Of a stretch of 64,000 bases of DNA, positions 52,982 through 61,872 are shown one piece after another. A model generated the notes under the pieces. It was given only the letters and a program-made list of their open reading frames with translations, was not told the DNA's origin and searched no databases. This DNA is from Pseudoduganella lutea (lineage in GTDB: Bacteria; Pseudomonadota; Gammaproteobacteria; Burkholderiales; Burkholderiaceae_D). The position numbers and the translations under genes were made by a program. Location: the NCBI RefSeq assembly GCF_004209755.1, contig NZ_CP035913.1, positions 4,154,001 through 4,218,000 on the forward strand, read 5' to 3'. Positions within the stretch are counted from its first letter, which is position 1. Every line of letters starts with the position of its first letter.

Positions 52982-53452
52982 CTACACCCTGTGATAAGGG
53001 TGATTCTGCGTGATGGTCCACGCACGGTAGAGCTGCTCGGCCAGCATCAACCGCACCACGCCATGCGGCAGCGTCATGCTCGAGATACGGATCAGCCCTT
53101 CGGCCTTCGCCTTCAGGCCCGGATCGAGGCCGTCGGCGCCACCGATCAGGAAAGCCGTGTCGCGGCCATCCTGTTGCCACAGCTCGAGCTGCTGCGACAG
53201 CCCCACGCTGGTGAGATCCTTGCCGCGTTCATCGAGCGCGATGATGCGCACCGATTTCGGCAGCGCGGCCTCGATGCGCTCGCGCTCGAGCGCCATCGCG
53301 GTGGCGGCGGTCTTGCTGCCGGACCGCTCGACGGGCTTGATTTCCTTCAGCACGATGCGCAGCTCGGGCGGCATCCGTTTCACGTACTCGGCAAAACCGG
53401 TTTCGATCCAGGCCGGCATCTTGTGGCCGACGGCAGCGATGATCAGCTGCAT
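52982..53452 (-). CDS. rlmH: 23S rRNA pseudouridine(1915)-N3-methyltransferase
   Basis: A 156-aa SPOUT-family methyltransferase modifying pseudouridine 1915 of 23S rRNA. The sequence shows [25 protein letters not shown] at the start and the knot segments [20 protein letters not shown] and [31 protein letters not shown], which is the full RlmH consensus and length. It follows rsfS by 12 bases, the order normal for Burkholderiales. Confidence 0.97.
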   Translation of the reverse strand: MQLIIAAVGHKMPAWIETGFAEYVKRMPPELRIVLKEIKPVERSGSKTAATAMALERERIEAALPKSVRIIALDERGKDLTSVGLSQQLELWQQDGRDTAFLIGGADGLDPGLKAKAEGLIRISSMTLPHGVVRLMLAEQLYRAWTITQNHPYHRV

Positions 53453-53464
53453 GCGACGCTACCC

Positions 53465-54175
53465 TTACTCTTCCGCGGCGGGCTTCTTGATCCGCTTGAT
53501 GACGGTCTTGGCGGGCGTCTTCGGATCCTTGGCCTTGGCTTCCTTCGCCGCCTTGGCCGATGCCACGGCCGTCTTCGGTGCCGCCACTTTCACCTTCTTG
53601 CCTTCCGGTGCGGTGACAGCCGGTGCCGCTTTCTTCGCGGCGGCCTTCTTGGCCACGGCACCCGCGGCGGCGGCGGCTTTTGCCGTGCCGGGCTTGCGTG
53701 CCGCCGGGGTCTTTTTCTCGATCACCGGTTCGGCTTCCTTGGCAACCTTGTTGGCCGCCAGGTGGCCAGCCTTTTTCTTCGGTGCCGCCTCAAGCGCCTC
53801 GGCAGCCTTGCCTTCGGCCGTGGTCTTGCGTTTCGCCGCGCCCAGTTTCACGGGCTTTTCGCCCCAGATCTCTTCCAGGCGGTAGTAGGCGCGGATCGGT
53901 GCCTGCATGATGTGGACGATCATGTCGCCCAGGTCGACCAGCACCCATTCGCCGGTGTCTTCGCCTTCGACGCCGACGACGTCGCCGCCGGCTTCCTTCA
54001 CCTTGTCACGCACCGAAGCGGCCAATGCGCGCGTCTGGCGATTCGAGGTACCCGAGGCGATGGCGATGCGGTCGAACAGGCTCGTCAGACCGGTGGTGTC
54101 GAACAGGACGATGTCCTGGCCCTTGACGTCTTCCAGGGCGTCGACGACGAGGGCTTGCAGTTTTTTGATATCCAT
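53465..54175 (-). CDS. rsfS: Ribosomal silencing factor RsfS with long basic tail
   Basis: A 236-aa protein. Residues 1-115 are RsfS, which binds ribosomal protein uL14 and blocks subunit joining: MDIKKLQALVVDALEDVKGQDI, IASGTSNRQTRALAASV, GEDTGEWVLVDLGDMIVHIM and YRLEEIWG. The remaining 120 residues are a low-complexity Lys/Ala/Pro-rich tail (KKAAAKKAAPA..., ending VIKRIKKPAAEE), about doubling the family's usual length. Similar histone-H1-like tails occur on proteins of related bacteria; here it may add rRNA or nucleic-acid affinity. The gene sits between nadD and rlmH in the operon. Confidence 0.95.
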   Translation of the reverse strand: MDIKKLQALVVDALEDVKGQDIVLFDTTGLTSLFDRIAIASGTSNRQTRALAASVRDKVKEAGGDVVGVEGEDTGEWVLVDLGDMIVHIMQAPIRAYYRLEEIWGEKPVKLGAAKRKTTAEGKAAEALEAAPKKKAGHLAANKVAKEAEPVIEKKTPAARKPGTAKAAAAAGAVAKKAAAKKAAPAVTAPEGKKVKVAAPKTAVASAKAAKEAKAKDPKTPAKTVIKRIKKPAAEE

Positions 54176-54181
54176 TCAGTT

Positions 54182-54850
54182 TTACTTCTTATAAAGATTA
54201 TGTTGTTCAATATAGTCTAGCACCGGTGCGGGAATCGGCGAGCCGCTATCGTGCTGGTAGTTGCCCGCCGCCAGCGCCTGCCGGATGCGGGTCGATGAGA
54301 TGTCCACCGCCAGGTCCGGGGCGATGCAGGTCTGCCCGGCCGGTCTGGCGCAAAGCTGTTCCGGCGCCACCAGTCGGCTCCGGAACTCGGCCGCCACGGC
54401 GGCCGGAATATCCGGGCCGTCGAGCATGAAGCCGGGGCGCGCCGCCACGCACAGATGTGCCAGCGCGAATAAGTCATGCCAGTCGTGCCACGTATCCAGC
54501 CGCTGCAGCTGGTCCGCGCCCATCAGGAAGCACAGCGCGGCATCCTGCCCCAGTTCGGCACGCAACGCTCGCAGCGTCTCGACCGTGTAGGTGGGGCGGC
54601 CCCGTTCGAGTTCCTGGCGGTCGATCACCACGCGGCAGGGCAGGTCCGCGAATGCCAGCGCGGCCATGTCCGCGCGTTGGTCCGGCGTTGCCACCAGGCT
54701 GCTCTTCTGCCACGGCACGGTGGGGATCACGCGCAGTTCGCTGGCGCCCAGCAGGCGCACGAACGTGGCAGCGAGCGCCACGTGGCCGTTGTGGATCGGA
54801 TCGAAGCTGCCGCCCAGCAGCAGCACACAGGAAGACAAGGGTGCCGTCAC
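54182..54850 (-). CDS. nadD: Nicotinate-nucleotide adenylyltransferase
   Basis: A 222-aa NAD-biosynthesis enzyme converting nicotinate mononucleotide and ATP to deamido-NAD. It has the [18 protein letters not shown]-binding motif (HxGH), [24 protein letters not shown] and the C-terminal [11 protein letters not shown]. The likely start is GTG at 54850, giving a GTGA overlap with the hemF stop; a TTG four codons later is an alternative. It is followed by rsfS after six bases. This frame is open much further upstream through hemF, but that part is antisense-like noise. Confidence 0.95.
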   Translation of the reverse strand: MTAPLSSCVLLLGGSFDPIHNGHVALAATFVRLLGASELRVIPTVPWQKSSLVATPDQRADMAALAFADLPCRVVIDRQELERGRPTYTVETLRALRAELGQDAALCFLMGADQLQRLDTWHDWHDLFALAHLCVAARPGFMLDGPDIPAAVAAEFRSRLVAPEQLCARPAGQTCIAPDLAVDISSTRIRQALAAGNYQHDSGSPIPAPVLDYIEQHNLYKK

Positions 54851-55755
54851 GCGAGCCAGTCGCGGTGCGGCAGGAAATCGGTGTACAGCGCCGCTTCCGG
54901 CGTGCCGTCCGCCGGGTGCCAGTCGTAGCGCCATTTGACGACCGGCGGCATCGACATGAGGATCGCCTCGGTGCGCCCGCCCGACTGCAGGCCGAACAGC
55001 GTGCCGCGGTCGAACACGAGGTTGAATTCCACATAACGGCCGCGCCGGTAGGCCTGGAAATCGCGTTCGCGCTCGCCGTAGGGCGTGTCCTTGCGGTTCT
55101 GCAGGATCGGCAGGTAGGCGCCGATGAATCCGTCGCCCACGCTTTGCACCATGGCGAAGCTGGTGTCGAAATCGCGCTCGTTGAAATCGTCGAAGAAGAT
55201 GCCGCCCACGCCGCGCGCTTCCTGCCGGTGCTTCAGGTAGAAGTACTCGTCGCACCACTGCTTGAAGCGCGGGTGCAGCTCGTCGCCGAACGGCGCCACC
55301 ATCTCGCGGCAGCTGCGGTGGAAGTGGCGTACGTCCGCCTCGTTGCCGTAGTAGGGCGTCAGGTCCATGCCGCCGCCGAACCACCAGACCGGCGTGCCGT
55401 CCTCGGTCGACGTGGAGAAGAAGCGCACGTTCATGTGCACCGTGGGCGCGTACGGATTGCGCGGATGCAGCACCAGCGAAACGCCCATCGCTTCCCATGC
55501 GCGCCCGCCGATGCCGGGGCGGTGCGCCGCGGCCGAAGGCGGCAGCTTCGCGCCCATCACGTGCGAGAAATTGCAGCCACCGCGTTCCAGCACGTTGCCT
55601 TCCTCGACGAGGCGCGAGATACCGCCGCCGCCTTCGGGCCGCTGCCACGCGTCGCGCAGGAACGGTGTGCCGTCGGCTTCCTCGAGCGCGGCAACGATGC
55701 GCTCCTGCAAATCGACCAGCCAGGCCTTGACGGCTTCGGGATTCGGTGTCGTCAT
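54847..55755 (-). CDS. hemF: Oxygen-dependent coproporphyrinogen III oxidase
   Basis: A 302-aa haem-biosynthesis enzyme. It carries the conserved [59 protein letters not shown] and C-terminal [13 protein letters not shown] segments, and its full length matches E. coli HemF (299). The start ATG at 55755 lies 18 bases after the purD stop. The 3' end overlaps nadD by four bases. Part of the yebC-purD-hemF-nadD run. Confidence 0.97.
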   Translation of the reverse strand: MTTPNPEAVKAWLVDLQERIVAALEEADGTPFLRDAWQRPEGGGGISRLVEEGNVLERGGCNFSHVMGAKLPPSAAAHRPGIGGRAWEAMGVSLVLHPRNPYAPTVHMNVRFFSTSTEDGTPVWWFGGGMDLTPYYGNEADVRHFHRSCREMVAPFGDELHPRFKQWCDEYFYLKHRQEARGVGGIFFDDFNERDFDTSFAMVQSVGDGFIGAYLPILQNRKDTPYGERERDFQAYRRGRYVEFNLVFDRGTLFGLQSGGRTEAILMSMPPVVKWRYDWHPADGTPEAALYTDFLPHRDWLA

Positions 55756-55773
55756 TGTGCTCGAGTCCCGGGC

Positions 55774-57042
55774 TCAGTGCTTCAGGCCGCGCCAGCCGAT
55801 GTCGCGGCGGCACTGCATGCCCTCGAAGCGGATCTCGCCGACCGTTTCGTAGGCCTGCTTCTGCGCCAGCTTGATCGAGTCGCCCAGGCCGACCACGCAC
55901 AGCACGCGCCCGCCGGAGGTGACCAGCTGGCCATCGACTTCGGCGGTACCTGCGTGGAACGTGACCGATTCCGGCGTTTCCGGCGGAATACCGTCGATGA
56001 CGTCGCCCTTCACCGGATCGTCCGGATAGCCCGCCGCGGCCAGCACGACACCAACGGCGGTGCGGCGGTCCCATTCCAGGCCCACGGTGTCCAGCGTGCC
56101 GTTCACCGCGTGTTCCATCACCGACACCAGGTCGGTCTTCAGGCGCGCCATGATCGGCTGCGTTTCCGGGTCGCCCATGCGGCAGTTGAATTCCAGCGTC
56201 TTCGGGTTGCCGGCGGCATCGATCATCAGGCCTGCGTACAGGAAACCGGAGAACGGAATGCCATCCTTCGACATGCCCGCGATCGTGGGGTTGATGATCT
56301 CGCGCATCACGCGCGCATGCATGGCCGGCGTCACGATCGGCGCGGGCGAGTAGGCGCCCATGCCGCCCGTGTTCGGGCCCTGGTCGTTGTCGAGCAGGCG
56401 CTTGTGGTCCTGGCTCGTCGCCAGCGGCAGCACGTTCTTGCCGTCGCACATCACGATGAACGACGCTTCCTCGCCGGCCAGGAATTCCTCGATGACGATG
56501 CGCGCGCCGGCATCGCCGAAGCGGTTGTCCGAGAGCATGTGCTCGACCGCCTGGTGCGCTTCATCGAGCGTCATCGCCACGACCACGCCCTTGCCGGCGG
56601 CCAGGCCGTCGGCCTTGATCACGATCGGTGCGCCCTTGGCGTCGATGTAGGCATGGGCCTGCGCCGCGTCGCTGAAGGTTTCGTACTCGGCGGTGGGAAT
56701 GCCGTGCCGCTTCATGAACGCCTTGGCGAAATCCTTCGACGACTCCAGCTGTGCCGCTTCCTTCGTGGGGCCGAAGACCTTCAGGCCGCGCGCACGGAAC
56801 AGATTGACGATGCCACCGGCCAGCGGGGTTTCCGGGCCCACCACGGTCAGCGCGATATGTTCGCGGATCACGAACTCGGCCAGCGTGTTCAGGTCCGTGA
56901 TCGGCAAATTCTGCAGGCGCGGATCGCGGGCCGTGCCGCCGTTGCCGGGGGCCACGTAGACGATCTGCACCCGTTCCGATTGCGCCAATTTCCAAGCCAG
57001 CGCGTGCTCGCGGCCGCCGGAGCCGACTACCAGGATTTTCAT
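55774..57042 (-). CDS. purD: Phosphoribosylamine-glycine ligase
   Basis: A 422-aa ATP-grasp enzyme of purine synthesis (GAR synthetase). It starts MKILVVGSGGREHALAWKL at the ATG at 57042; the open frame continues 16 codons upstream but the family begins here. Typical segments are GPETPLAGGIVNLF, the ATP-grasp IVIKADGLAAGKGVVVA, FLAGEEASF, PNTGGMGAYSPAP, FNCRMGDPETQ and the C-terminal FHAGT. A 194-base gap separates it from yebC. Confidence 0.97.
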   Translation of the reverse strand: MKILVVGSGGREHALAWKLAQSERVQIVYVAPGNGGTARDPRLQNLPITDLNTLAEFVIREHIALTVVGPETPLAGGIVNLFRARGLKVFGPTKEAAQLESSKDFAKAFMKRHGIPTAEYETFSDAAQAHAYIDAKGAPIVIKADGLAAGKGVVVAMTLDEAHQAVEHMLSDNRFGDAGARIVIEEFLAGEEASFIVMCDGKNVLPLATSQDHKRLLDNDQGPNTGGMGAYSPAPIVTPAMHARVMREIINPTIAGMSKDGIPFSGFLYAGLMIDAAGNPKTLEFNCRMGDPETQPIMARLKTDLVSVMEHAVNGTLDTVGLEWDRRTAVGVVLAAAGYPDDPVKGDVIDGIPPETPESVTFHAGTAEVDGQLVTSGGRVLCVVGLGDSIKLAQKQAYETVGEIRFEGMQCRRDIGWRGLKH

Positions 57043-57155
57043 AAGGATCTTCGGTTGGTTTTTTGGGAAGCTGTTTCCGCATGCGCGCATGGTCGAACAT
57101 CAGCACGAACAGATGCGCGAACACACGCATGAGGAAAGAACCTCGCAGACTGAAA

Positions 57156-57175
57156 CAGCGGCCCGCGGGCCGCTG
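57156..57175. other. 20-base perfect palindrome between yebC and purD
   Basis: CAGCGGCCCG is followed directly by its reverse complement, giving a 10-bp-arm palindrome without loop in the 194-base gap. On the minus strand it is followed only by TTTC, so it is at best an attenuator or weak terminator for yebC. Confidence 0.5.
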
Positions 57176-57236
57176 CTGCATCAGGTCTGCTGCATCAAGT
57201 CTCCATCGTCATCTGCCGGCCCGTGCCGGCCCGCGA

Positions 57237-57962
57237 TCATTCCTCGATCACGGCGTTGGTATAAACCTCCTGGGTATCGTCCAGGTTTTCCAGCGCGTCC
57301 AGCAGTTTCTGCATCTTCACGGCGTCGTCGCCCGTGAACACGGTCTCGGTGGCCGGCTTCATCACGATCTCGGCCACCTCGGCCTTGAAGCCGGCGCCTT
57401 CCAATGCTTCCTTGACGGCGGCGAAATCGTTCGGCGCGCACAGCACTTCGAAGCCGCCTTCCTCATCGGTGATCACGTCTTCCGCGCCAGCTTCGAGCGC
57501 GGCATCCATCAGCGTTGCTTCGTCCGTGCCCGGGGCGAACAGGAACTGGCCGCAGTGCTTGAACAGGAACGACACGGAATTTTCCGTGCCCATGTTACCG
57601 CCGAATTTGGAAAATGCATGGCGCACTTCGGCCACGGTGCGCACGCGGTTGTCGGTCATGCAATCGACGATGATCGCCGCGCCGCCGATGCCATAGCCTT
57701 CGTAGCGTACTTCCTCGTAGCTTGCGCCATCTTCGCCGCCGGTGCCGCGCGTGATCGCGCGTTGCACGTTATCCTTGGGCATGTTGGCGTCCGCCGCCTT
57801 GTCGATCGCAAGGCGCAGGCGTGGATTCGAGTTGATGTCACCGCCGCCCATGCGGGCGGCAACGGTGATTTCCTTGATGAGACGTGTCCAGATCTTGCCG
57901 CGTTTCGCGTCCGTTGCAGCCTTTTTGTGCTTGATATTGGCCCATTTGCTGTGTCCAGCCAT
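57237..57962 (-). CDS. YebC/PmpR family regulator (TACO1-like)
   Basis: A 241-aa protein starting [25 protein letters not shown], the invariant YebC beginning, followed by [32 protein letters not shown] and the middle [22 protein letters not shown]. Members act as DNA-binding transcription regulators (PmpR) and as ribosome-associated translation factors easing proline-rich stalls (YeeN/TACO1 type). Length is typical. It is the first gene of the housekeeping run toward rng. Confidence 0.96.
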   Translation of the reverse strand: MAGHSKWANIKHKKAATDAKRGKIWTRLIKEITVAARMGGGDINSNPRLRLAIDKAADANMPKDNVQRAITRGTGGEDGASYEEVRYEGYGIGGAAIIVDCMTDNRVRTVAEVRHAFSKFGGNMGTENSVSFLFKHCGQFLFAPGTDEATLMDAALEAGAEDVITDEEGGFEVLCAPNDFAAVKEALEGAGFKAEVAEIVMKPATETVFTGDDAVKMQKLLDALENLDDTQEVYTNAVIEE

Positions 57963-58069
57963 GTTCGGTCTTCCTTAGACGGTATGCAATCGAGGGCGGT
58001 ATTCTAGCATACCGCCCCTTGCCGATCGCGCCGCCCGGGCCGGGGAAGGACTCCGTTCCCGCGCCTGGT

Positions 58070-58909
58070 TTATGCCGTGTAGAGCGTGTACTCGATGCCG
58101 GTCTGGATCTCGCCGATCACTGTCGCGCGGTTCTCGGCGCTCTGGGCAATGTGGTTCAGCACTTCCGCGCGCGACAGTCCACCTTCGAGCACGCCTTTCC
58201 AGTAGTCGAAGCCACCCTGGTCGTATGCACGGTCCAGGATGTTCGCATAAACGTTGGTCAGGAACTGCTCGTTCGTGGAGCTGGTGCCGTATTTCGCGAT
58301 GAACTCGGGGCTGGCCATGAGTTCGCCGGCAATGAACGGAGCGCTGTAGTTCCGGTCCGACACGGAAATCCAGAAGCCCAGGCCGCCTTCGTCCGGCACG
58401 CGATCGAACGCGGCGCGGTACAGGCGGTAGATGTCGCCGGCACTGCCATTGATGTCGTAGGCGATCGCCCCGTCCGAGAAGCTCAGGCGCTCGACCGAAG
58501 CCAGGGTGTCCGACACCGACACGCCGGAGATCGACCTGACGCCGGCCGGCACGCCGTTCTGCATGGCCACCGTATAGTCGGACCGGGCTCCTGCATAGAT
58601 GGCGGTGTCGTTGCCGGCGCCGCCTTCGATGCGGTTGGTACCGGCGCCGCCGATCAGCAGGTCGCTGCCGGAGCCGCCGACCAGCAGGTCGTTACCTTCG
58701 CCGCCATCGAGACGGTCGCCGATGAAGTCGAACCGGAAACCCAGCGGGGAGTTGGTATCGCTGTATTCGCCGCTGTTCACGTTGTCGTCGCCGCCGCCGC
58801 CGATCAGCACATCCGCGCCGCCCTGGCCAAAGAGGTGATCGGTGCCTGCGCCGCCGGTCAGTGTGTCGTTCGCGGCCGTGCCGCCCTGGAAGGTTGGTGA
58901 GTCTGCCAT
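58070..58909 (-). CDS. RTX calcium-binding protein with C-terminal DUF4214
   Basis: A 279-aa protein without signal peptide. Residues about 8-110 contain RTX nonapeptide units (GGAGTDHLFGQGGADVLIGG, GGEGNDLLVGGSGSDLLIGG, GGAGND) that bind calcium. A beta-rich spacer with YTVAMQNGV...LSFSDGAIAYD follows. DUF4214 occupies about 160-270 (IYRLYRAAFDRVPDEGGLGFWI, then VYANILDRAYDQGGFDYWKGVLEGG). Secretion by a type I system is expected; the only such system in view is at 32087-36922. Start ATG at 58909 with AAGGAA upstream. No CRP-type operator was found in front of it. Confidence 0.9.
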   Translation of the reverse strand: MADSPTFQGGTAANDTLTGGAGTDHLFGQGGADVLIGGGGDDNVNSGEYSDTNSPLGFRFDFIGDRLDGGEGNDLLVGGSGSDLLIGGAGTNRIEGGAGNDTAIYAGARSDYTVAMQNGVPAGVRSISGVSVSDTLASVERLSFSDGAIAYDINGSAGDIYRLYRAAFDRVPDEGGLGFWISVSDRNYSAPFIAGELMASPEFIAKYGTSSTNEQFLTNVYANILDRAYDQGGFDYWKGVLEGGLSRAEVLNHIAQSAENRATVIGEIQTGIEYTLYTA

Positions 58910-59078
58910 GATAGTTTCCTTGTCAATATAACATTACTTGTTTATCAAGGTTACAAGGAAAAAGCTGAGTTGTCGATGGCTGGCTTTCATTCGTGCGCGG
59001 ATTGTTACGGTCAAGAAGGCGTCCACGGCGCCAGGGCAGGGGCCGGCAACGAGGTCGGTTTGCCCGTACAATGCCCCG

Positions 59079-60029
59079 ATGGACAAAACCATAACGACCC
59101 CATCAGCGCCCTACCTGGGCGGACTGGCGCTGGCCATTGGTGGCGCCGTGCTGTTCTCGGCAAAGGCCGTTATCGCCAAGCTGTTGTATCGCTATCACAT
59201 CGACGCTGTGACGCTGATCGCGTTCCGCATGCTGTTTTCGCTCCCCGTCTTTGCCGCCGTGGCGCTCTGGAAGATGCGGGGTGCCGCACCGCTGTCCACG
59301 GGCGACCGCTGGCGTATCGTGGGACTCGGCCTGGTCGGCTATTACCTGTCCAGCTTTCTCGATTTCCTCGGCCTGCAATACATTACCGTCGGCCTGGAGC
59401 GCCTGATCCTGTTTCTCACGCCCACCTTCGTGCTGCTGATCTCGGCCACGTGGCTGCGCCAGCACATCGGCCGGCTGCAATGGCTGGCGCTGGCGGTCTC
59501 GTATGCCGGCATCGTGCTGGTGTTCGTGCACGACCTGCAAGGCGGCTCAAACGTGCTGCTCGGTTCCGCACTCGTGACGGGGTCCGCCGCCGCGTATGCG
59601 GCTTACCTGCTGCTGTCCGGTGAAATGGTCAAGCGCCTCGGCGCGCTGCGGCTGGTGGCCTACGCGATGTGCGTGTCCAGCGCCGCCTGCATCGGCCAGT
59701 ACTTCCTGCTGCGCCCCGCGGCGGGGCTCATCCAGCCGCTGCCCGTCTATGGCCTGTCGCTGATGAACGGCCTGCTGTGCACGGTGGCACCCGTGTTCAT
59801 GACGATGACCGCCGTCCAGCGCATCGGCGCCGGCGCCGCTTCGCAGGCCGGCATGATCGGCCCCGTCTCCACGCTGTTCCTCGGCGCCGTCGTCCTTGCC
59901 GAACCCGTCACGAGCTGGCAACTGGCCGGCACCGCGCTGGTGCTGGCCGGGATCTACCTGCTGTCGAGTGCTAAAAAGGCTAATACGGCCAATATGGCCA
60001 ATGCGGCAAAAACCAAGAATGGAACCTGA
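59079..60029 (+). CDS. EamA/DMT family transporter
   Basis: A 316-aa inner-membrane protein with ten hydrophobic helices arranged as two EamA repeats (about 15-140 and 155-295). Examples are [26 protein letters not shown] at the start of the first and [23 protein letters not shown] at the start of the second. DMT members export metabolites or amino acids; the substrate is unknown. The ATG at 59079 is preferred over a 47-codon open extension that looks non-coding. It ends with a polar [18 protein letters not shown] tail one base before mgsA, probably an operon with mgsA and the oxidoreductase. Confidence 0.88.
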   Translation: MDKTITTPSAPYLGGLALAIGGAVLFSAKAVIAKLLYRYHIDAVTLIAFRMLFSLPVFAAVALWKMRGAAPLSTGDRWRIVGLGLVGYYLSSFLDFLGLQYITVGLERLILFLTPTFVLLISATWLRQHIGRLQWLALAVSYAGIVLVFVHDLQGGSNVLLGSALVTGSAAAYAAYLLLSGEMVKRLGALRLVAYAMCVSSAACIGQYFLLRPAAGLIQPLPVYGLSLMNGLLCTVAPVFMTMTAVQRIGAGAASQAGMIGPVSTLFLGAVVLAEPVTSWQLAGTALVLAGIYLLSSAKKANTANMANAAKTKNGT

Positions 60030-60030
60030 G

Positions 60031-60432
60031 ATGAATGCTCCCCGGATTGCACTGATCGCCCATGACAAGAAAAAAGACGACATGATCGCCCTGGCCGGCG
60101 AATACGTGGATTTCCTGCGCCGTTGCACGCTGACCGCCACCGGCACGACCGGCGGCCGCCTGGTCGGCGAACTGGGGCTGGTGGTCGACCGCAAGCATTC
60201 CGGCCCGCTGGGCGGCGACCTGCAGATCGGCGCGATGCTCGTGGAAGACCGGATCGACGCCGTGATCTTCCTGCGCGACCCAATGACGCCGCAACCCCAT
60301 GAACCGGACATCAATGCGCTGGTACGCGCCTGCGACGTGCATGACGTGGCATGCGCCACCAACGTGGCGACGGCGCACCTGGTGCTGTCGCAACTGCAGG
60401 CGGCAATGGCCGCATCGAACGAGGAGGCATGA
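60031..60432 (+). CDS. mgsA: Methylglyoxal synthase
   Basis: A 133-aa enzyme turning dihydroxyacetone phosphate into methylglyoxal, a bypass that relieves sugar-phosphate stress. It has [17 protein letters not shown], the phosphate-binding TGTTGGR, the catalytic Asp region [15 protein letters not shown] and a C-terminal [14 protein letters not shown] start at the ATG at 60031 has GGAA upstream; an overlong open frame from 59896 lies within the DMT gene. Its stop overlaps the next ATG by one base. The neighbouring oxidoreductase could act on reactive carbonyls, but this is speculation. Confidence 0.95.
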   Translation: MNAPRIALIAHDKKKDDMIALAGEYVDFLRRCTLTATGTTGGRLVGELGLVVDRKHSGPLGGDLQIGAMLVEDRIDAVIFLRDPMTPQPHEPDINALVRACDVHDVACATNVATAHLVLSQLQAAMAASNEEA

Positions 60433-61424
60433 TGAGCAAGCCAATCGAAGGCAAGGCAATCAGGATGAGCCGCACCGGCGGCCCGGAAGTCATGGAATAC
60501 GTGGACGTGGAAGTGGGCGCGCCCGGCCCGGGCGAGGCCACCGTGAAGCACGCGGCGATCGGCGTCAATTTCATCGATGTCTATTTCCGCACCGGCCTGT
60601 ACCCGCAGCCGCTGCCGAATGGCCTGGGCATGGAAGGCGCCGGCACGGTGGAAGCGGTGGGCGAGGGTGTCACGCACGTGAAGGTGGGCGACCGCGTGGC
60701 CTACGCGGGCCGCCCGACCGGCGCCTATGCGCAGGTGCGCAACCTGCCCGCCAGCCTGCTGGTGGTGCTGCCCGACCATATCGCTTTCGATACGGCGGCG
60801 GCCATGATGTTGCAGGGGATGACGGCGCAATACCTGCTGCACCGCACCGCGCACCTGAAGCCGGGCGACACGATCCTATGGCACGCGGCCGCCGGCGGCG
60901 TCGGCCTGATCGCGTGCCAGTGGGCGAAAGTGCTGGGCGTGAACCTGATCGGTACCGTCGGTTCCGATGAAAAGGCGGCGCTGGCCATCGAACACGGCGC
61001 CGCGCACGTGATCAACTACAAGCGCGACAACTTCGTCGAGAAAGTCAGGGATTTGACGAACGGCGAGGGCGTGTCGGTGGTCTACGATTCGATCGGGCAG
61101 GATACCTTCTACGGCTCGCTCGACTGCCTGGCGCCGCTGGGGCTGATGGTCAGCTTCGGCAACGCCTCCGGCCCGGTGCCGGCATTCGCGCCCGGCGAAC
61201 TGCAGTCGCGCGGCTCGCTGTTCCTCACGCGGCCCACGATGATGCACTACACGGCCAAGCGCGAGGACCTGGAAGCCACGGCCCGCTCGCTGTTCGGCGT
61301 GGTGGCCAGCGGCGAGGTGAAGATCGCCATCCACCAGCGCTATCACCTGCCCGACGTGGCGCAGGCCCACATCGACCTGGAGTCACGCAAGACCACGGGC
61401 TCCTCCATCCTCATTCCGCACTGA
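60432..61424 (+). CDS. Quinone oxidoreductase-like MDR enzyme (QorA type)
   Basis: A 330-aa zinc-free medium-chain NADPH dehydrogenase. The N-terminal GroES-like half has GVNFIDVYFRTGLYPQPLPNGLGMEGAG, the QOR signature. The Rossmann half has HAAAGGVGLIACQWAKVLG. The zinc ligands of alcohol dehydrogenases are absent. The start at 60432 is chosen because GAGGAGG lies four bases before it; an ATG one codon earlier is too close to that site. The best match is E. coli QorA, which reduces quinones and unsaturated carbonyls. It is coupled to mgsA by TGATG. Confidence 0.92.
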   Translation: MSKPIEGKAIRMSRTGGPEVMEYVDVEVGAPGPGEATVKHAAIGVNFIDVYFRTGLYPQPLPNGLGMEGAGTVEAVGEGVTHVKVGDRVAYAGRPTGAYAQVRNLPASLLVVLPDHIAFDTAAAMMLQGMTAQYLLHRTAHLKPGDTILWHAAAGGVGLIACQWAKVLGVNLIGTVGSDEKAALAIEHGAAHVINYKRDNFVEKVRDLTNGEGVSVVYDSIGQDTFYGSLDCLAPLGLMVSFGNASGPVPAFAPGELQSRGSLFLTRPTMMHYTAKREDLEATARSLFGVVASGEVKIAIHQRYHLPDVAQAHIDLESRKTTGSSILIPH

Positions 61425-61425
61425 C

Positions 61426-61548
61426 ATGAGCAATCCGAACGAAGAAGACGACGGCAACCCGAAATTTGGCCGCCTGCTGGTGGGGCTGCTGCTGGCACTA
61501 GTGCTGGTCGTGCTGATCACCTTTGCCAGCGAAGCGATGTTTACGTAA
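61426..61548 (+). CDS. 40-aa single-helix membrane protein
   Basis: A short frame starts one base after the oxidoreductase stop. It encodes an acidic N-terminus (MSNPNEEDDGNPKFGR), one 18-20-residue hydrophobic helix rich in Leu/Val, and ends SEAMFT. The tight spacing to the upstream gene and the clean topology (charged start, helix, short tail) support a real small membrane protein. No family is recognised. There is no strong ribosome-binding site of its own, so translation may depend on coupling to the upstream gene. Confidence 0.6.
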   Translation: MSNPNEEDDGNPKFGRLLVGLLLALVLVVLITFASEAMFT

Positions 61549-61708
61549 TGCCGTACAGTCAATCGTTGTGAATTTTTGAGTTGGCGTTCGAGTGCCTGGT
61601 GGTGGAGCAGGGGTTTCAAGGAGCACCGCTCCTTGCCTGCGTAACGGAGAGGGCCTGCAAGCCCTCTCTCCTTCCGGACATTTTTTCCGGGCGTTTCATC
61701 CGGAAAAT

Positions 61709-61720
61709 GTGTCGGACACC
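61709..61720. repeat. GTGTCGGACACC palindromic repeat, copy 1
   Basis: This is the first of three copies of the near-palindrome GTGTCSGACACC. It is followed by GGTT, which is complementary to the AACC preceding copy 2, so copies 1 and 2 can also pair. Confidence 0.8.
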
Positions 61721-61759
61721 GGTTCTCGACTCAAAAAATCTGCACATCATACGAAAACC

Positions 61760-61802
61760 GGTGTCGGACACCGTTTCCCTGCGGGAAAGGGTGTCCGACA
61801 CC
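61760..61802. repeat. Long hairpin built from repeat copies 2 and 3
   Basis: GGTGTCGGACACC (61760-61772) pairs with its exact complement (61790-61802). An inner TTTCCC/GGGAAA stem around a TGC loop extends it to 19 bp with one mismatch. It could form in RNA as a terminator-like or stabilising structure between the convergent 61426 ORF and 61873 gene. Confidence 0.82.
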
Positions 61803-61872
61803 AATGTGCAAATGCCGACAGCAGCATCGAATGTTAGCAACTGAGCGGCATAAGGGGCCGTCTCTGGTCTTC

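Larger units (their letters stand above)
61549..61872. repeat. Gene-free stretch packed with inverted repeats
   Basis: This 324-base gap holds four successive stem-loop-forming units. They are 61617-61635 (8-bp perfect stem, 3-base loop), 61647-61668 (8-bp stem), 61678-61710 (11-bp stem with a two-base bulge) and the GTGTCGGACACC family at 61709-61802. It resembles a REP/MITE-like composite element. Short frames here have no protein-like features. Confidence 0.75.

Noticed and set aside
61709..61802. A CRISPR-like look from repeated GTGTCGGACACC units.
   Set aside because: The units are only 12-13 bases, palindromic, unevenly spaced (about 40 and 17 bases apart) and inverted, with no cas genes nearby.
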